Below, piece by piece: positions 1 through 8,543 of a stretch of DNA of 47,421 bases. Both the position numbers and the translations under genes were made by a program. This DNA comes from an uncultured Lachnospiraceae bacterium (GTDB lineage Bacteria; Bacillota; Clostridia; Lachnospirales; Lachnospiraceae). Positions within the stretch are counted from its first letter, which is position 1. Each line of letters opens with the position of its first letter. Location: contig CAMPAR010000007.1 in assembly GCA_946632055.1 (NCBI GenBank), positions 1-47,421 of the forward strand. Direction: 5' to 3'. The notes under the pieces were generated by a model. That model was not told where the DNA came from, did no database searches, and worked only from the letters and a program-made list of their open reading frames with translations.

Positions 1-1337
1 TATTCCCCCTGCTTTTTCTCCCGCGCCTCTTTCTTCCAGAATTTGATGTTCTGCAGGCGCTCTTTCAGCTGTTTTTCCCGCCCGAGGCCCCAGGGCTGAT
101 AGTACTCCCGGCCCTCCAGCGATTCCGGAAGGCAGACGAGATCCGTCAGCTTTTCCTCGTAGTCGTGCGCATATTTGTAGCCGTCTCCGTAGCCGAGGTC
201 CTTCATGAGGCCGGTCACGCCGTTCCGGATCTGAAGCGGCACGGGGTCGGCAATGGTTTTCAGCGCGTCTTCCTTCGCCATCATGTAGGCCACGTCGGAG
301 GAGTTGGACTTCGGCGCGAGCGAGAGGTAGATCACGGCTTCCGTCAGGTGCACCGAGCACTCCGGCATACCGATCCAGTGGCAGGCCTGGAAAGCGGCGA
401 CGGCAAGAGGAAGCGCCGAGGGGTCCGCGAGCCCCACGTCCTCCGCGGCAAAGCGCGTCACGCGCCGCGCGATATACAGCGGATCCTCGCCGGCTTCCAG
501 CATTCTCGCCAGCCAGTAGACCGCGGCGTCCGGATCGGAATTCCGCATGGATTTATGCAGGGCGGAGATCAGATTGTAATGCTCCTCCCCGTCCTTGTCG
601 TACAGAAGGGATTTCGTGCCGGTGCACTGCTCGACGGTTTCCTTCGTCACGGTCACCGATCCGTCCGGCGCGATTTCGCCGTTCAGGATGACCATCTCGA
701 GCGTGGAAAGCGCACTCCTCGCGTCTCCGTTCGCGAAAACCGCGATCATTTCGAGGATTTCTTCCGTATAATGAATGGTCTGGCCCCGGAAGCCCTCCGG
801 CGACTCCATCGCGTGGTGAAGAAGCTTCAGGATATCGTCCTTTTCCAGCGCTTTCAGTACAAAAACCTTGCACCGGGACAGAAGCGCCCCGTTGACCTCA
901 AAGGAGGGATTCTCCGTCGTGGCGCCGATCAGGATGATGGTGCCCTTCTCCACGAAAGGAAGAAAGGCATCCTGCTGGGCCTTATTGAAGCGGTGGATTT
1001 CGTCCACGAATACGATCGTCCGCTGCCCGTATTTCCGGGTCTCCTCGGCCTTTTCCATGACTTCCCGGATTTCCTTGATGCCGGAGGTCACGGCCGAAAA
1101 GGTCAGGAATTTCGCCCGGCTTTTCCGCGCGATGATTTCCGCGAGCGTCGTCTTGCCGACGCCCGGAGGACCCCAGAAAATCATGGATGAAATCTGGTCC
1201 GATTCGATGAGTCTTCGCAGGATTTTACCGGGTCCGACGAGGTGCTCCTGCCCGACGTATCCGTCAAAATCCTTCGGTCTTAAGCGGGCCGCAAGCGGTT
1301 CCGGCACCGCATTGTCAAATAAGCTGAACTGTTCCAT
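1..1337 (-). CDS. rarA: Replication-associated recombination protein A, AAA+ ATPase (3' edge cut by one base)
   Basis: The reading frame from ATG 1337 gives 445 residues and reaches 'TA' at the window edge, so only the last base of a TAA/TAG stop is missing. The N-terminus MEQFSLFDNAVPEPLAARLR is typical of RarA/MgsA. Walker A GPPGVGKTT lies at about residue 56 and Walker B FVDEIH about 50 residues later, followed by sensor-like GATTENPSF. The C-terminal half carries the family tetramerisation region, including a stretch resembling RRVTRFAAEDVGLADP. The length is normal for the family. RarA is a clamp-loader-related ATPase acting at stalled replication forks. The gene stands alone, with its own promoter back to back with that of the MATE gene. 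Identification is firm; the start has only a weak ribosome site (GGA). Confidence 0.93.
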   Translation of the reverse strand, partial: MEQFSLFDNAVPEPLAARLRPKDFDGYVGQEHLVGPGKILRRLIESDQISSMIFWGPPGVGKTTLAEIIARKSRAKFLTFSAVTSGIKEIREVMEKAEETRKYGQRTIVFVDEIHRFNKAQQDAFLPFVEKGTIILIGATTENPSFEVNGALLSRCKVFVLKALEKDDILKLLHHAMESPEGFRGQTIHYTEEILEMIAVFANGDARSALSTLEMVILNGEIAPDGSVTVTKETVEQCTGTKSLLYDKDGEEHYNLISALHKSMRNSDPDAAVYWLARMLEAGEDPLYIARRVTRFAAEDVGLADPSALPLAVAAFQACHWIGMPECSVHLTEAVIYLSLAPKSNSSDVAYMMAKEDALKTIADPVPLQIRNGVTGLMKDLGYGDGYKYAHDYEEKLTDLVCLPESLEGREYYQPWGLGREKQLKERLQNIKFWKKEAREKKQGE

Positions 1338-1364
1338 ATATGTCTCGTTTCCGTATAGAATCGC

Positions 1365-1386
1365 CCGGCGCTTAAGGAGGCGCCGG
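1365..1386. other. GC-rich hairpin in the rarA leader
   Basis: CCGGCGC (1365-1371) pairs perfectly with GCGCCGG (1380-1386) around an 8-base loop. In the rarA transcript the loop contains CTCCTT, an anti-Shine-Dalgarno-like string. No U-run follows on either strand, so it does not look like a terminator. It may shape translation or stability of rarA mRNA; that role is inference. Confidence 0.45.
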
Positions 1387-1408
1387 CAGGCTGTTACCGG
1401 CTTCTTCC

Positions 1409-1436
1409 ATTGTAGCATCATTTTTTTGAAAAGCAA
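1409..1436 (-). promoter_or_regulatory. rarA promoter
   Basis: On the minus strand TTGCTT (1431-1436) and TACAAT (1409-1414) are separated by 16 bases, a good sigma-A promoter. It implies a leader of about 65 bases holding the hairpin at 1365-1386. Confidence 0.6.
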
Positions 1437-1446
1437 TGTTTTTCGC

Positions 1447-1474
1447 TTGCAATTCTGGAAACAAGTGCTATGAT
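1447..1474 (+). promoter_or_regulatory. Promoter of the MATE-lactonase-aldolase-isomerase run
   Basis: TTGCAA (1447-1452) and TATGAT (1469-1474) are 16 bases apart. The -35 boxes of this promoter and the rarA promoter are only 10 bases apart, so the two are back to back. The predicted transcript start near 1481 leaves about 65 bases before the chosen MATE start. Confidence 0.6.
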
Positions 1475-1545
1475 GGTACAAGAGCAAGTCCGGCCCGTGC
1501 GTGAATCCGCCGGATTGCGAGCTAAAGCTTTGGGAGACCCCGTAC

Positions 1546-2913
1546 ATGCAACTGATCACCCGAGACCGTACTTTTTACAAAAGCCTCTTTGCGCTGGCTC
1601 TGCCAATCGTTCTTCAGAATTTTATTTCCTTCGCCGTCAATTTTGCCGACAACCTGATGGTCGGCCGACTCGGCGATATTGCCGTTTCCGCGGTCTATAT
1701 GGGCAACCAGTTCCAGACCGTGCTGCAGATGTTCGTGCTCGGCATCGACGCCGCCATGCTGATCATCGCCGCGCAGTACTGGGGCATCAGCGATACGAAA
1801 AGCGTCCGGCGAATCGCGGCCATGGGCATCCGCTGGTCGGTTCTCGTGGGCGCCGTGATTTCCGCCGTGGTCCTCGCATTTCCGCGCTTTCTTCTCAGAC
1901 TTCTCACCAGCGATTCCGCTGTAGTGGAAGAAGGCGTAAACTATGTAATCTTTGTTGCGCTCTCCTATGTCTTCTTCTGCGCCTCGCAGCTGCTGATTTC
2001 CGCGATGAAATCGGTGGAGAACGCGAAGCTCGGCTTTTATGTCTCCCTCATTGCCTTATTTGTCAATATTTTCCTGAACTGGGTACTGATTTTCGGTAAG
2101 TTCGGTTTCCCCGCGCTCGGGGTCAAGGGCGCCGCCATCGCCACGCTGATTTCGAGAATTGTGGAATTCCTGATCGCAGCGGTCTACACCTTCGGCATCG
2201 ACCGGAAGCTGCAGATGAAGCCGCAGGATCTTTTCAAAACCGCGCCGACGCTGCGGCGGGATTTTCTCCGGAACGGCGCGCCGGTGGTGGCGGGACAGAT
2301 GGTCTGGGCCGTCAATATGATCGCCTACTCTACGATTATGGGGCATCTGAGCCCGGCCGCCATTACCGCGTCCTCCGTCGTGGCGCAGCTTGAGAATCTG
2401 CTCCGCGTGGGCGTCTTCGGACTCTCGGCGGCGCTTGGCATCGTGACTTCCAAGACCGTCGGCGCCGGACGCTTCCGGGAAATGAAGGAGTACGCGAAAA
2501 CCGCCGAGGTGATTTTCCTCGGGGTCGGCCTGCTTTCGAGCCTCGTGATCGTGCTTCTGAAGAACCCGTTCATCGGCTTCTACGATATCAGCGACGAGGC
2601 CGTCACGGTGACAAGGCAGTTTTTCAACGTGCTGACCTTCACCTTTATCGGAACCTGCTGGCAGGCGACCTGCCTCGGCGGCCTGGTGAAATCCGGCGGA
2701 GATACCGGCTTTGTCTTCAAAATGGATTCGATCTTTGTCTTCGGCGTACTGCTCCCCGCGGGCATTCTTTTCCTCCTGCTCGGCGCGCCGGCCTGGGTCG
2801 TCTTCCTCTGCCTGAAATGCGACCAGATCCTGAAATGCATTGTGGCCTTTGTTAAAATCAACAGCTTCAACTGGATGAAGAAGCTGACAAGAGAAAATTT
2901 ACAGGAGGAATAA
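1546..2913 (+). CDS. MATE-family efflux transporter
   Basis: This is a 455-residue polytopic membrane protein of the MatE family (Na+ or H+ driven multidrug/organic cation export), with about twelve hydrophobic segments in two halves. Near the N-terminus it has the family pattern ALPIVLQNFISFAVNFADNL followed by MVGRLG. The second half contains the equivalent NGAPVVAGQMVW. I chose ATG 1546 over the upstream in-frame GTG at 1501 because GGGAG lies nine bases before 1546 and nothing suitable precedes 1501. The stop is two bases before the next gene, so the two are cotranscribed. The coupling to sugar-enzyme genes hints that it exports a metabolite rather than a drug; that is inference. Confidence 0.9.
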   Translation: MQLITRDRTFYKSLFALALPIVLQNFISFAVNFADNLMVGRLGDIAVSAVYMGNQFQTVLQMFVLGIDAAMLIIAAQYWGISDTKSVRRIAAMGIRWSVLVGAVISAVVLAFPRFLLRLLTSDSAVVEEGVNYVIFVALSYVFFCASQLLISAMKSVENAKLGFYVSLIALFVNIFLNWVLIFGKFGFPALGVKGAAIATLISRIVEFLIAAVYTFGIDRKLQMKPQDLFKTAPTLRRDFLRNGAPVVAGQMVWAVNMIAYSTIMGHLSPAAITASSVVAQLENLLRVGVFGLSAALGIVTSKTVGAGRFREMKEYAKTAEVIFLGVGLLSSLVIVLLKNPFIGFYDISDEAVTVTRQFFNVLTFTFIGTCWQATCLGGLVKSGGDTGFVFKMDSIFVFGVLLPAGILFLLLGAPAWVVFLCLKCDQILKCIVAFVKINSFNWMKKLTRENLQEE

Positions 2914-2915
2914 AA

Positions 2916-3887
2916 ATGTCCGACAGACTGTACCATCTGTACTTCGCAGCCTGCGACAATGCAGGCGGACTGTACCACTACACGCTGCAGGACGGCGCGC
3001 TGAAGTACATCGATTTCACGCCGATGCACCGCCCGATGTACATGGAGGCGAACGAATCCGGCATGGATGTCGTGCTCCAGTTCCCCTTCGAGGGGAGCAG
3101 GGAAAGCGGCATCGTGAACTACAAAATCGAGGATTTCAGGCTCGTGAACCCGTCGGGAATCGTCTCGACAAAGGGCCGGGAGGGCTGCCATATCTGCCGC
3201 TTCGAAGGCAATGTCTATGTGGCGAACTACTCGTCCGGCTCCCTCTTCTCGAGCGCCGGAAAGCTGGAGGTTCATGAAGGAAAGGGCCCGAATCCCTATC
3301 GTCAGGAAATGCCGCACATTCACTACGTGCATCCGACGCCGGACGGGAAGTACCTGCTTTCCGTGGATCTCGGCCTCGACGCGGTCTACACCTATGACAA
3401 GGACCTGAACGTCATCTCCATTGCCCACGTTCCCGCGGGCGAGGGCTGCCGGCATCTCGCGTTCTCGGAAGACGGAAAGACGGTCTTCTGCGTCAATGAG
3501 CTCGGAAGCTCGATTACCGTTTTCGCCTATGAGGACGGGACCCTGACGCCGCATGAAACCGTGTCGATCCTGCCTTCGGGCGTGGAGGGAAATACCGCCG
3601 GCGCCATCCGCGTTTCGGGCGAATATGTCTTTGCCAGCAACCGCGGCGAAGAGACGATCGCGGTCTGCCGCTGGAACGGAAAAGAGCTGAAGTACCTGAC
3701 TTCCTTCCCCTGCGGCGGTGTTTCGCCGAGAGATTTCCTGCCGGTGGAGGATCTTCTGTTCGTCACCAACGAGCGCACGAACAACGTCACGATTTACCGG
3801 CTGAGCTGCGACGGAGACGACGTCCGGGCCGAAAAACTGCCGGAAGAGCTTCATATGCCGAACCCGCTCTGCGTCGTGGCGATTTAA
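2916..3887 (+). CDS. Lactonase-family beta-propeller (6-phosphogluconolactonase-like)
   Basis: 323 residues with the repeating pattern of the seven-bladed Pgl/YbhE lactonase family. Signature stretches include MPHIHYVHPTPDGKYLLSVD, then GCRHLAFSEDGKTVFCVNEL, and near the C-terminus GGVSPRDF. No signal peptide, so probably cytosolic. The ATG sits seven bases after AGGAGGAA. It begins two bases after the MATE stop. Some family members hydrolyse sugar lactones and others have no known activity. The company of an aldolase and an aldose/ketose-isomerase-family gene favours a sugar-lactone substrate, which I infer only from context. A small hairpin (TTCCCC 3891-3896 with GGGGAA 3901-3906) lies just after the stop without a U-run. 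Confidence 0.82.
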   Translation: MSDRLYHLYFAACDNAGGLYHYTLQDGALKYIDFTPMHRPMYMEANESGMDVVLQFPFEGSRESGIVNYKIEDFRLVNPSGIVSTKGREGCHICRFEGNVYVANYSSGSLFSSAGKLEVHEGKGPNPYRQEMPHIHYVHPTPDGKYLLSVDLGLDAVYTYDKDLNVISIAHVPAGEGCRHLAFSEDGKTVFCVNELGSSITVFAYEDGTLTPHETVSILPSGVEGNTAGAIRVSGEYVFASNRGEETIAVCRWNGKELKYLTSFPCGGVSPRDFLPVEDLLFVTNERTNNVTIYRLSCDGDDVRAEKLPEELHMPNPLCVVAI

Positions 3888-3955
3888 GTTTTCCCCTCAA
3901 GGGGAAGGCCTGGAAAAGAAAGTAATATATATTTATACATTAGGAGGTACCTACC

Positions 3956-4822
3956 ATGTTAATCAACGGAAGACAGGAAAAGCAGATCCTCGCGAAGGCT
4001 CGTGAAGACCGCTGGGCTATCGGCGCGTTCAATGCCTTCGATCTGAATTCTCTGGAAGCGATCCTGACGGCGGCTGAAGAGCTCGGCGTTCCGGCGCTTG
4101 TTCAGACCTGGGACTTCTACAACCCGGATTCCGAGAGGAATTCCTTCACCGAGGCCGGCGCGAGAATCTTCGAAAAGCAGATCATCCTGCGCGCGAAAGA
4201 GAGCCCGGTTCCGGTCATTCTTCATCTGGACCACACCCCCAGCTACGCCGGCTGCGTACGCGGCATCCGCGCGGGCTGGAACTCCGTCATGATCGACGCT
4301 TCCGCAAAGTCGCTTGAGGAGAACATCGCGCTGTCCGCCAAGGTCGTCGAAGCGGCGCATGCCTGCGACGTCCTCGTCGAAGGTGAAATCGGTCATGTCG
4401 CCGGCTACTCCGGTCTCGACACGATTTACACGGGCGTCGATGAAGCCGTTTCCTATGTCAAAGGATCGGGCGTCGACCTCTGCGCGGTTTCCGTCGGTAC
4501 GGTTCACGGCTTCTACGCCACCGAGCCGAAGCTGAACTATGAGCGCATCGCGGAGCTTCGCGAAGCGATTGACATCCCGCTCGTCATGCACGGCGGCTCG
4601 GGTCTTTCCGAGGAGCAGTTCAGAAAGTCCATCGAAAACGGTATCGTGAAGATCAACTTCGCTACCTATGTCCAGATCGCAGGCGGCAAGGCGATCGTGG
4701 AAGCGGTTCAGGGCAAGGAGCGTCCGATGTTTAATACCGTCGTCAAGGCCGGTCAGGACGCGGCGAAGGACTTCATCAAGATGCATATGCAGATCTTCGG
4801 CACGCAGCCGGTAAAACTGTAA
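3956..4822 (+). CDS. Class II ketose-bisphosphate aldolase
   Basis: 288 residues of the zinc-dependent class II aldolase family (fructose- or tagatose-bisphosphate type, GatY/FbaA). Visible active-site elements are HLDHTPSY with the probable catalytic Asp92 and zinc ligand His93, EGEIGH at 143-148, GTVHGFY with His184, and VMHGGSG with His212, followed by KINFAT. The start is clear: TAGGAGGTACCTACC precedes the ATG. A 68-base gap with a small hairpin separates it from the lactonase, so it may be differentially expressed within the same transcript. The exact substrate cannot be read from sequence. The next gene, 25 bases downstream, is a fucose/arabinose-isomerase-family protein, so a dedicated sugar pathway is more likely than central glycolysis. 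Confidence 0.9.
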   Translation: MLINGRQEKQILAKAREDRWAIGAFNAFDLNSLEAILTAAEELGVPALVQTWDFYNPDSERNSFTEAGARIFEKQIILRAKESPVPVILHLDHTPSYAGCVRGIRAGWNSVMIDASAKSLEENIALSAKVVEAAHACDVLVEGEIGHVAGYSGLDTIYTGVDEAVSYVKGSGVDLCAVSVGTVHGFYATEPKLNYERIAELREAIDIPLVMHGGSGLSEEQFRKSIENGIVKINFATYVQIAGGKAIVEAVQGKERPMFNTVVKAGQDAAKDFIKMHMQIFGTQPVKL

Positions 4823-4847
4823 ATACATTCATTAAGAGGGAAAATCT

Positions 4848-6239
4848 ATGTACGACTTCAGTAAATTAACGATCGGCGTAGCGCCGACCAGACGTGATTT
4901 TTTCCCGAACCCGAAGGATGCCCGGGCAAAGAAAGTCGAGATTATGGCACGCCTCTCGGATATTTTCAGCAAGATCCCGAATCTTACTGTGGTAGACATC
5001 GAGGACATCAATGAGGAAGGCCTTCTGTTTGATTACGAAGCCGTCCCGAAGATTGAAAAGAAATTCAAGGACGCGGGTGTAGACGCGGTTTTCTTCCCTC
5101 ACTGCAATTTCGGACAGGAAGAGCCGATCGCGATGCTCGCGAAGAAGCTCGGCGTTCCGGTCCTTGTCTGGGGTCCGCGCGACGAATGCCCGCCCGACCC
5201 GACCGTCTGCCCCAACCGTCAGACCGATATCCAGTGCGGCCTCTTCGCCACCACCAAGGCGCTTCTTCGCTACGATGTTCCGTTTACGTACATCGAGAAC
5301 TGCTGGCTTGATTCCCCGGTGATTGAGAAGGGAATCCGCGACTTCGTACAGACGGCCGCCGCGGTGCGCGCGTTCCGCGCCTGCCGCATCATGCAGATTT
5401 CCGTACGCCCGCGCCAGTTCCTGAGCGTGAAGTACAATGAATCCGAGCTTCTGGAGAAGTTCGGCATCGAGATCATCCCGGTCGAGGATACCGAAATCAT
5501 CGGCCTGATCAAGAAGATCATGAAGGAAGAGCCGGAAGCGGTTCAGGCGATTGTCGATGAATGGAACGCGGATTACGACATTTCCATGACGACCGACGAG
5601 CAGCTGCACAGCATGGCCGGTATGGCGCTCGGCATCGAGCGGCTTGCCGACAAGTACGGCTGTACTGCCGTCGCCGGCGAATGCTGGGCCATGATGCACG
5701 CAAACCTCGGCGTCGGCACCTGCTTCGTCTGGGGATACCTGACCGGAAAGGGTCTCCCGGTTGCCTGCGAAACCGACGTGCTCGGCGCAGTCACCACGAA
5801 CCTTCTTCTCGGCGCTGCAAGAAAGGAAAACGACGTCTTCCTTGCCGACATCACGATCCGCCATCCGGAGAACGACAACGCGGAGCTGTTCTGGCACTGC
5901 GGACCGTTCCCGAAGAGCCTGATGAAGCCCGGCATCCGGCCCGGCATCAAGAACTGCAAGGGTCAGTACGAGCTGGCTCATGTGGATTACACGCTCGCCC
6001 GTTTCGACCAGGCGAAGGGCAACTACTCCCTCTTCGTCGGCGAAGGCAAGGGCGTCGACGGCCCTGCGACCGACGGCAACTATGTCTGGATCGAAGTCGC
6101 CGACTGGGCAGCCTGGGAAAAGCAGCTGATGTACGGACCGTACATTCACCACTGCGGCGGAACGCCCGGCTGCCTGAAGGAGATCCTGATCGAGGCCTGC
6201 AAGTACATCCCGGGACTCTGTCCCGATCCGGCAGTCTGA
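4848..6239 (+). CDS. L-fucose/L-arabinose isomerase family protein
   Basis: 463 residues resembling the FucI/AraA superfamily proteins common in Clostridia. The N-terminal Rossmann-like part includes DAVFFPHCNFGQEEPIAMLA and VPVLVWGPRDE. The central part has AVAGECWAMM and LGVGTCFVWGYLTGKGLPVA, followed by CETDVLGA as in the fucose isomerase metal site. The C-terminus has GPYIHHCGG. It is shorter than classical FucI (about 590) and AraA (about 500), matching the shorter family branch whose substrates are mostly unassigned. It follows the aldolase by 25 bases with AGAGGG upstream. It would interconvert an aldose and ketose feeding the aldolase, but no kinase for the intermediate is present in the window, so the pathway is incomplete here. 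Confidence 0.8.
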   Translation: MYDFSKLTIGVAPTRRDFFPNPKDARAKKVEIMARLSDIFSKIPNLTVVDIEDINEEGLLFDYEAVPKIEKKFKDAGVDAVFFPHCNFGQEEPIAMLAKKLGVPVLVWGPRDECPPDPTVCPNRQTDIQCGLFATTKALLRYDVPFTYIENCWLDSPVIEKGIRDFVQTAAAVRAFRACRIMQISVRPRQFLSVKYNESELLEKFGIEIIPVEDTEIIGLIKKIMKEEPEAVQAIVDEWNADYDISMTTDEQLHSMAGMALGIERLADKYGCTAVAGECWAMMHANLGVGTCFVWGYLTGKGLPVACETDVLGAVTTNLLLGAARKENDVFLADITIRHPENDNAELFWHCGPFPKSLMKPGIRPGIKNCKGQYELAHVDYTLARFDQAKGNYSLFVGEGKGVDGPATDGNYVWIEVADWAAWEKQLMYGPYIHHCGGTPGCLKEILIEACKYIPGLCPDPAV

Positions 6240-6256
6240 GACTGTTCACCACGATT

Positions 6257-6289
6257 AAAAAACCGGCCCCTGTACGGGGTCGGTTTTTT
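6257..6289. terminator. Bidirectional rho-independent terminator
   Basis: A hairpin (ACCGGCCCC, TGTA loop, GGGGTCGGT) is flanked by A6 on the left and T6 on the right. It can therefore end both the isomerase transcript and the convergent zinc-ribbon gene. Confidence 0.9.
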
Positions 6290-6316
6290 ATGCGCGTTCC
6301 AGGTTGAGTTCCTGCC

Positions 6317-7360
6317 TCAGGCGCGGATTCTGGTGCCGCAGTTGGTGCAGAAAACCATATCCGGAGACAGACGCGCGCCGCAGTTCTCACAGAACATCGG
6401 ACGCTCGGGCTGGATGAACGGCGCTTCGGGTGCCGGCGCCGGCTCTGGTGCAGGCGCACCGCCGAGATTAATGGTATAAGGCTGATCCGCGGGCTCTTCG
6501 GGAACCGGGATCTCAACCTGCGGATGGAAGGCCGCGGGCTCCGGCGCTTCCTCTGCCGGTGCTTCCTCGGGCGCTGCCGCTTCAGGCTCTTCTACTACTG
6601 GGGCTTCGGGAGCCTCCGGGATTTCCGCTTCATAAGCAGGCGCTTCATAGACCGGCGCTTCGTAAACAGGCGCTTCCGGAATTTCAACGGCCGGCGTCTC
6701 GATTTCAGGCACTTCCGCTTCCGGCGCCTCTGCTTCCGGAACCTCTTCCTTCACTTCCGGGGCATCCGGAATATCGGGCACCGGGATGGACTCCATCTGA
6801 ACGGTGTTTTCCAGCTTCTTCGCTTCCAGAGCGGCTTCCAGCGCGCTGACATTCGCCGCGGCCTGCGCGAGCTGCAGATTCAGCTCGCTCTTCTCGGAGG
6901 AGACGTCCTGAAGCTTGGTCTCATAGTCCGCGATGATCGCGTTCTTTTCCTGGGAAGCCTTTTCGAGATCCTCCTTCAGGGACGCGATGTAATTCTGATT
7001 GCGCTGCATGGCCTCTCTCATCTCAGCGATCTGAAGCTGCGCCTGGGACAGCTCGTCCCGCACCGAGGAAAGATCGGCTTTAACGCTCTCAAGTTCTGCA
7101 TCCTTCGCCGCAGTTTCCGCCTTTGCCGCCTGAACGGCTTCTTCCTCCGCATCAAGCGCCGCATTCAGTTCTTCCTGCAGTGCTGTGAGCTTTCCGAGAA
7201 CGGCGCTGAAGTCCTTCTTTTCATAGACCGGTGCCTGTACCGAAGGGGCTTCCGCCGCCGGCGCCTGCATGACGGGAGCGGCCTCGATCCGCGTTCCGCA
7301 GTTGGTACAGAACAGTGCGCCAGGCTCAAGGAAGGCGCCGCATTTTACACAATTTGCCAT
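6317..7360 (-). CDS. Coiled-coil, Pro/Glu/Ala-rich protein with a zinc ribbon at each end
   Basis: 347 residues of unusual architecture. A zinc ribbon (Cys4, Cys7, Cys18, Cys21) opens the protein. Residues about 50-190 form a long heptad-rich coiled coil. Residues about 195-315 are an acidic, low-complexity region of repeating PEAPEVE-type and YEAPVYEAP units. A second zinc ribbon closes it (Cys324, Cys327, Cys338, Cys341). There is no signal peptide or transmembrane segment, so it is cytosolic. The start is well supported by AAGGAGGAAAG. It is monocistronic with its own TTGACA promoter. Function is unknown. The form suggests an elongated dimeric scaffold with metal-bound heads at both tips. 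The Pro/Glu repeats may vary in length between strains. Confidence 0.85.
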   Translation of the reverse strand: MANCVKCGAFLEPGALFCTNCGTRIEAAPVMQAPAAEAPSVQAPVYEKKDFSAVLGKLTALQEELNAALDAEEEAVQAAKAETAAKDAELESVKADLSSVRDELSQAQLQIAEMREAMQRNQNYIASLKEDLEKASQEKNAIIADYETKLQDVSSEKSELNLQLAQAAANVSALEAALEAKKLENTVQMESIPVPDIPDAPEVKEEVPEAEAPEAEVPEIETPAVEIPEAPVYEAPVYEAPAYEAEIPEAPEAPVVEEPEAAAPEEAPAEEAPEPAAFHPQVEIPVPEEPADQPYTINLGGAPAPEPAPAPEAPFIQPERPMFCENCGARLSPDMVFCTNCGTRIRA

Positions 7361-7399
7361 CTGACTTTCCTCCTTACGTATTATATCGATGATAATATC

Positions 7400-7428
7400 A
7401 CTGTATCAGGATTTTCCCCCTCTGTCAA
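7400..7428 (-). promoter_or_regulatory. Promoter of the double zinc-ribbon gene
   Basis: On the minus strand TTGACA (7423-7428), a 17-base spacer and TACAGT (7400-7405) form a near-consensus promoter about 40 bases from the start codon. Confidence 0.65.
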
Positions 7429-7554
7429 GGACGTTTTGCCGATGCAATCAGAGATTGCGCCGATAAGGACCTTGACGGGATTGTTCACAGTCCCCAAACG
7501 ATGCGAAACGAGGGCTTCGATTGTTTGAGAAAATGCCGTTTTTGAAAGTACGGC

Positions 7555-7583
7555 TTGCCTTGAAATCGTTTTCATGTTATGAT
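7555..7583 (+). promoter_or_regulatory. Promoter of the first epimerase gene
   Basis: TTGCCT (7555-7560), 17 bases, TATGAT (7578-7583). Just upstream, GCCGT and ACGGC (about 7532-7553) form a small dyad that could be an operator. Confidence 0.6.
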
Positions 7584-7623
7584 GTCAGTGTCATTACACT
7601 ATGTTTGAAACGGAGGTCTTCCC

Positions 7624-8478
7624 GTGACAGATTTTTATGTTCTCTCCGGTTTTTCGGATGAGATCGATTCCGATATCGAAATTCAGCTCTCTCACCTTCA
7701 GGAGCTCGGGATCCGCTATTTCGAGCCCCGCACGATCAATGGCAAAAACATTTCCGAACTGAACGATGAGGAAGTCCTTCATCTTAAAGAGCGGATGGAT
7801 TTCTACGGCATCGGCGCGAGCTCAATCGGCTCACCCGTAGGCAAGATCGGCATCAGCGATGATTTCGAAGCCCATATGGAGGTTCTCGCGCGCACGATCC
7901 GCACGGCGAAGATGCTCGGTACCTCCTATATCCGCGTGTTTAGCTTCTACATTCCGGACGGCGAATATACGCTTTTCCGGGATGAGGTGATGCGCCGCAT
8001 GAAGGTCATGACGAATCAGGCGGCCTTCGAGGACGTCATCCTCCTCCACGAGAACGAAAAGGGCATTTACGGCGACTCTGCGATCCGCTGCAGGGAAATT
8101 CTCGACACGGTGTCTTCGCCGCATTTAAGGGCCGTTTTTGACCCTGCAAACTATGTCCAGTGCCATCAGGCGACCTATCCGGAAGCCTACAACCTGCTGC
8201 GGCCCTATATCGAATACATGCACATCAAGGACGCCCTCGCCTCCGGCGACGTGGTTCCGGCCGGACAGGGCATCGGTTTCGTCCCGGAGATCCTGAAGTC
8301 GCTCAAGGCCTCCGGCTATGAAGGCTTCCTTAGCATCGAGCCGCACCTCGGCTCCTTCACCGGCCTGGCAGGTCTCAGCAAGGACGACCACTCGCGTCTT
8401 GAAGGCAAGGAACCCTCGTCCGCCGAAAAGTTCGACATCGCCTACCGGGCGCTGATGTCCATCCTGAATAAAATCTGA
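7624..8478 (+). CDS. Sugar phosphate isomerase/epimerase, xylose-isomerase-like TIM barrel
   Basis: 284 residues of the AP_endonuc_2/xylose isomerase-like TIM-barrel family (PF01261), which binds metal and epimerises or isomerises sugars or inositol derivatives. Supporting stretches are the barrel start FSDEIDSDIEIQLSHLQELG, the metal-site strand VILLHENEKGIYGD, the FDPANYV strand, YMHIKDAL and FLSIEPHL, which carry the usual Glu, Asp, His and Glu ligands. Translation starts at GTG 7624 after CGGAGG; no nearby ATG has a ribosome site. It has its own promoter and terminator, so it is a single-gene unit. A second member of this family lies at 17477-18361. The substrate is not deducible. Confidence 0.85.
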   Translation: MTDFYVLSGFSDEIDSDIEIQLSHLQELGIRYFEPRTINGKNISELNDEEVLHLKERMDFYGIGASSIGSPVGKIGISDDFEAHMEVLARTIRTAKMLGTSYIRVFSFYIPDGEYTLFRDEVMRRMKVMTNQAAFEDVILLHENEKGIYGDSAIRCREILDTVSSPHLRAVFDPANYVQCHQATYPEAYNLLRPYIEYMHIKDALASGDVVPAGQGIGFVPEILKSLKASGYEGFLSIEPHLGSFTGLAGLSKDDHSRLEGKEPSSAEKFDIAYRALMSILNKI

Positions 8479-8496
8479 GGCTTCTTTTAACAGTTT

Positions 8497-8537
8497 CGGG
8501 GCCTCCCCTTCGCATTCGAAGGGGAGGCCCCGTTTTT
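8497..8537 (+). terminator. Strong rho-independent terminator
   Basis: A 16-bp perfect stem (8497-8512 with 8517-8532, four-base loop) is followed by five T. It ends the epimerase transcript. On the minus strand it is followed by few T, so it is weaker for the GH2 gene, which stops at 8544. Confidence 0.9.
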
Positions 8538-8543
8538 CTATCT

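Noticed and set aside
2580-3854. A 424-residue minus-strand frame opposite the lactonase gene.
   Set aside because: Low-complexity His/Arg/Val composition and no ribosome site; the plus strand encodes a recognisable propeller.
3959-4828. A 289-residue minus-strand frame lying exactly opposite the aldolase gene.
   Set aside because: It has no ribosome site, its product is Arg/Val/Asp-rich without domains, and the plus strand encodes a fully conserved enzyme. It is a by-product of GC-rich third codon positions.
4866-6152. A 428-residue minus-strand frame opposite the isomerase-family gene.
   Set aside because: Mirror frame of a conserved gene, no domain, no ribosome site.
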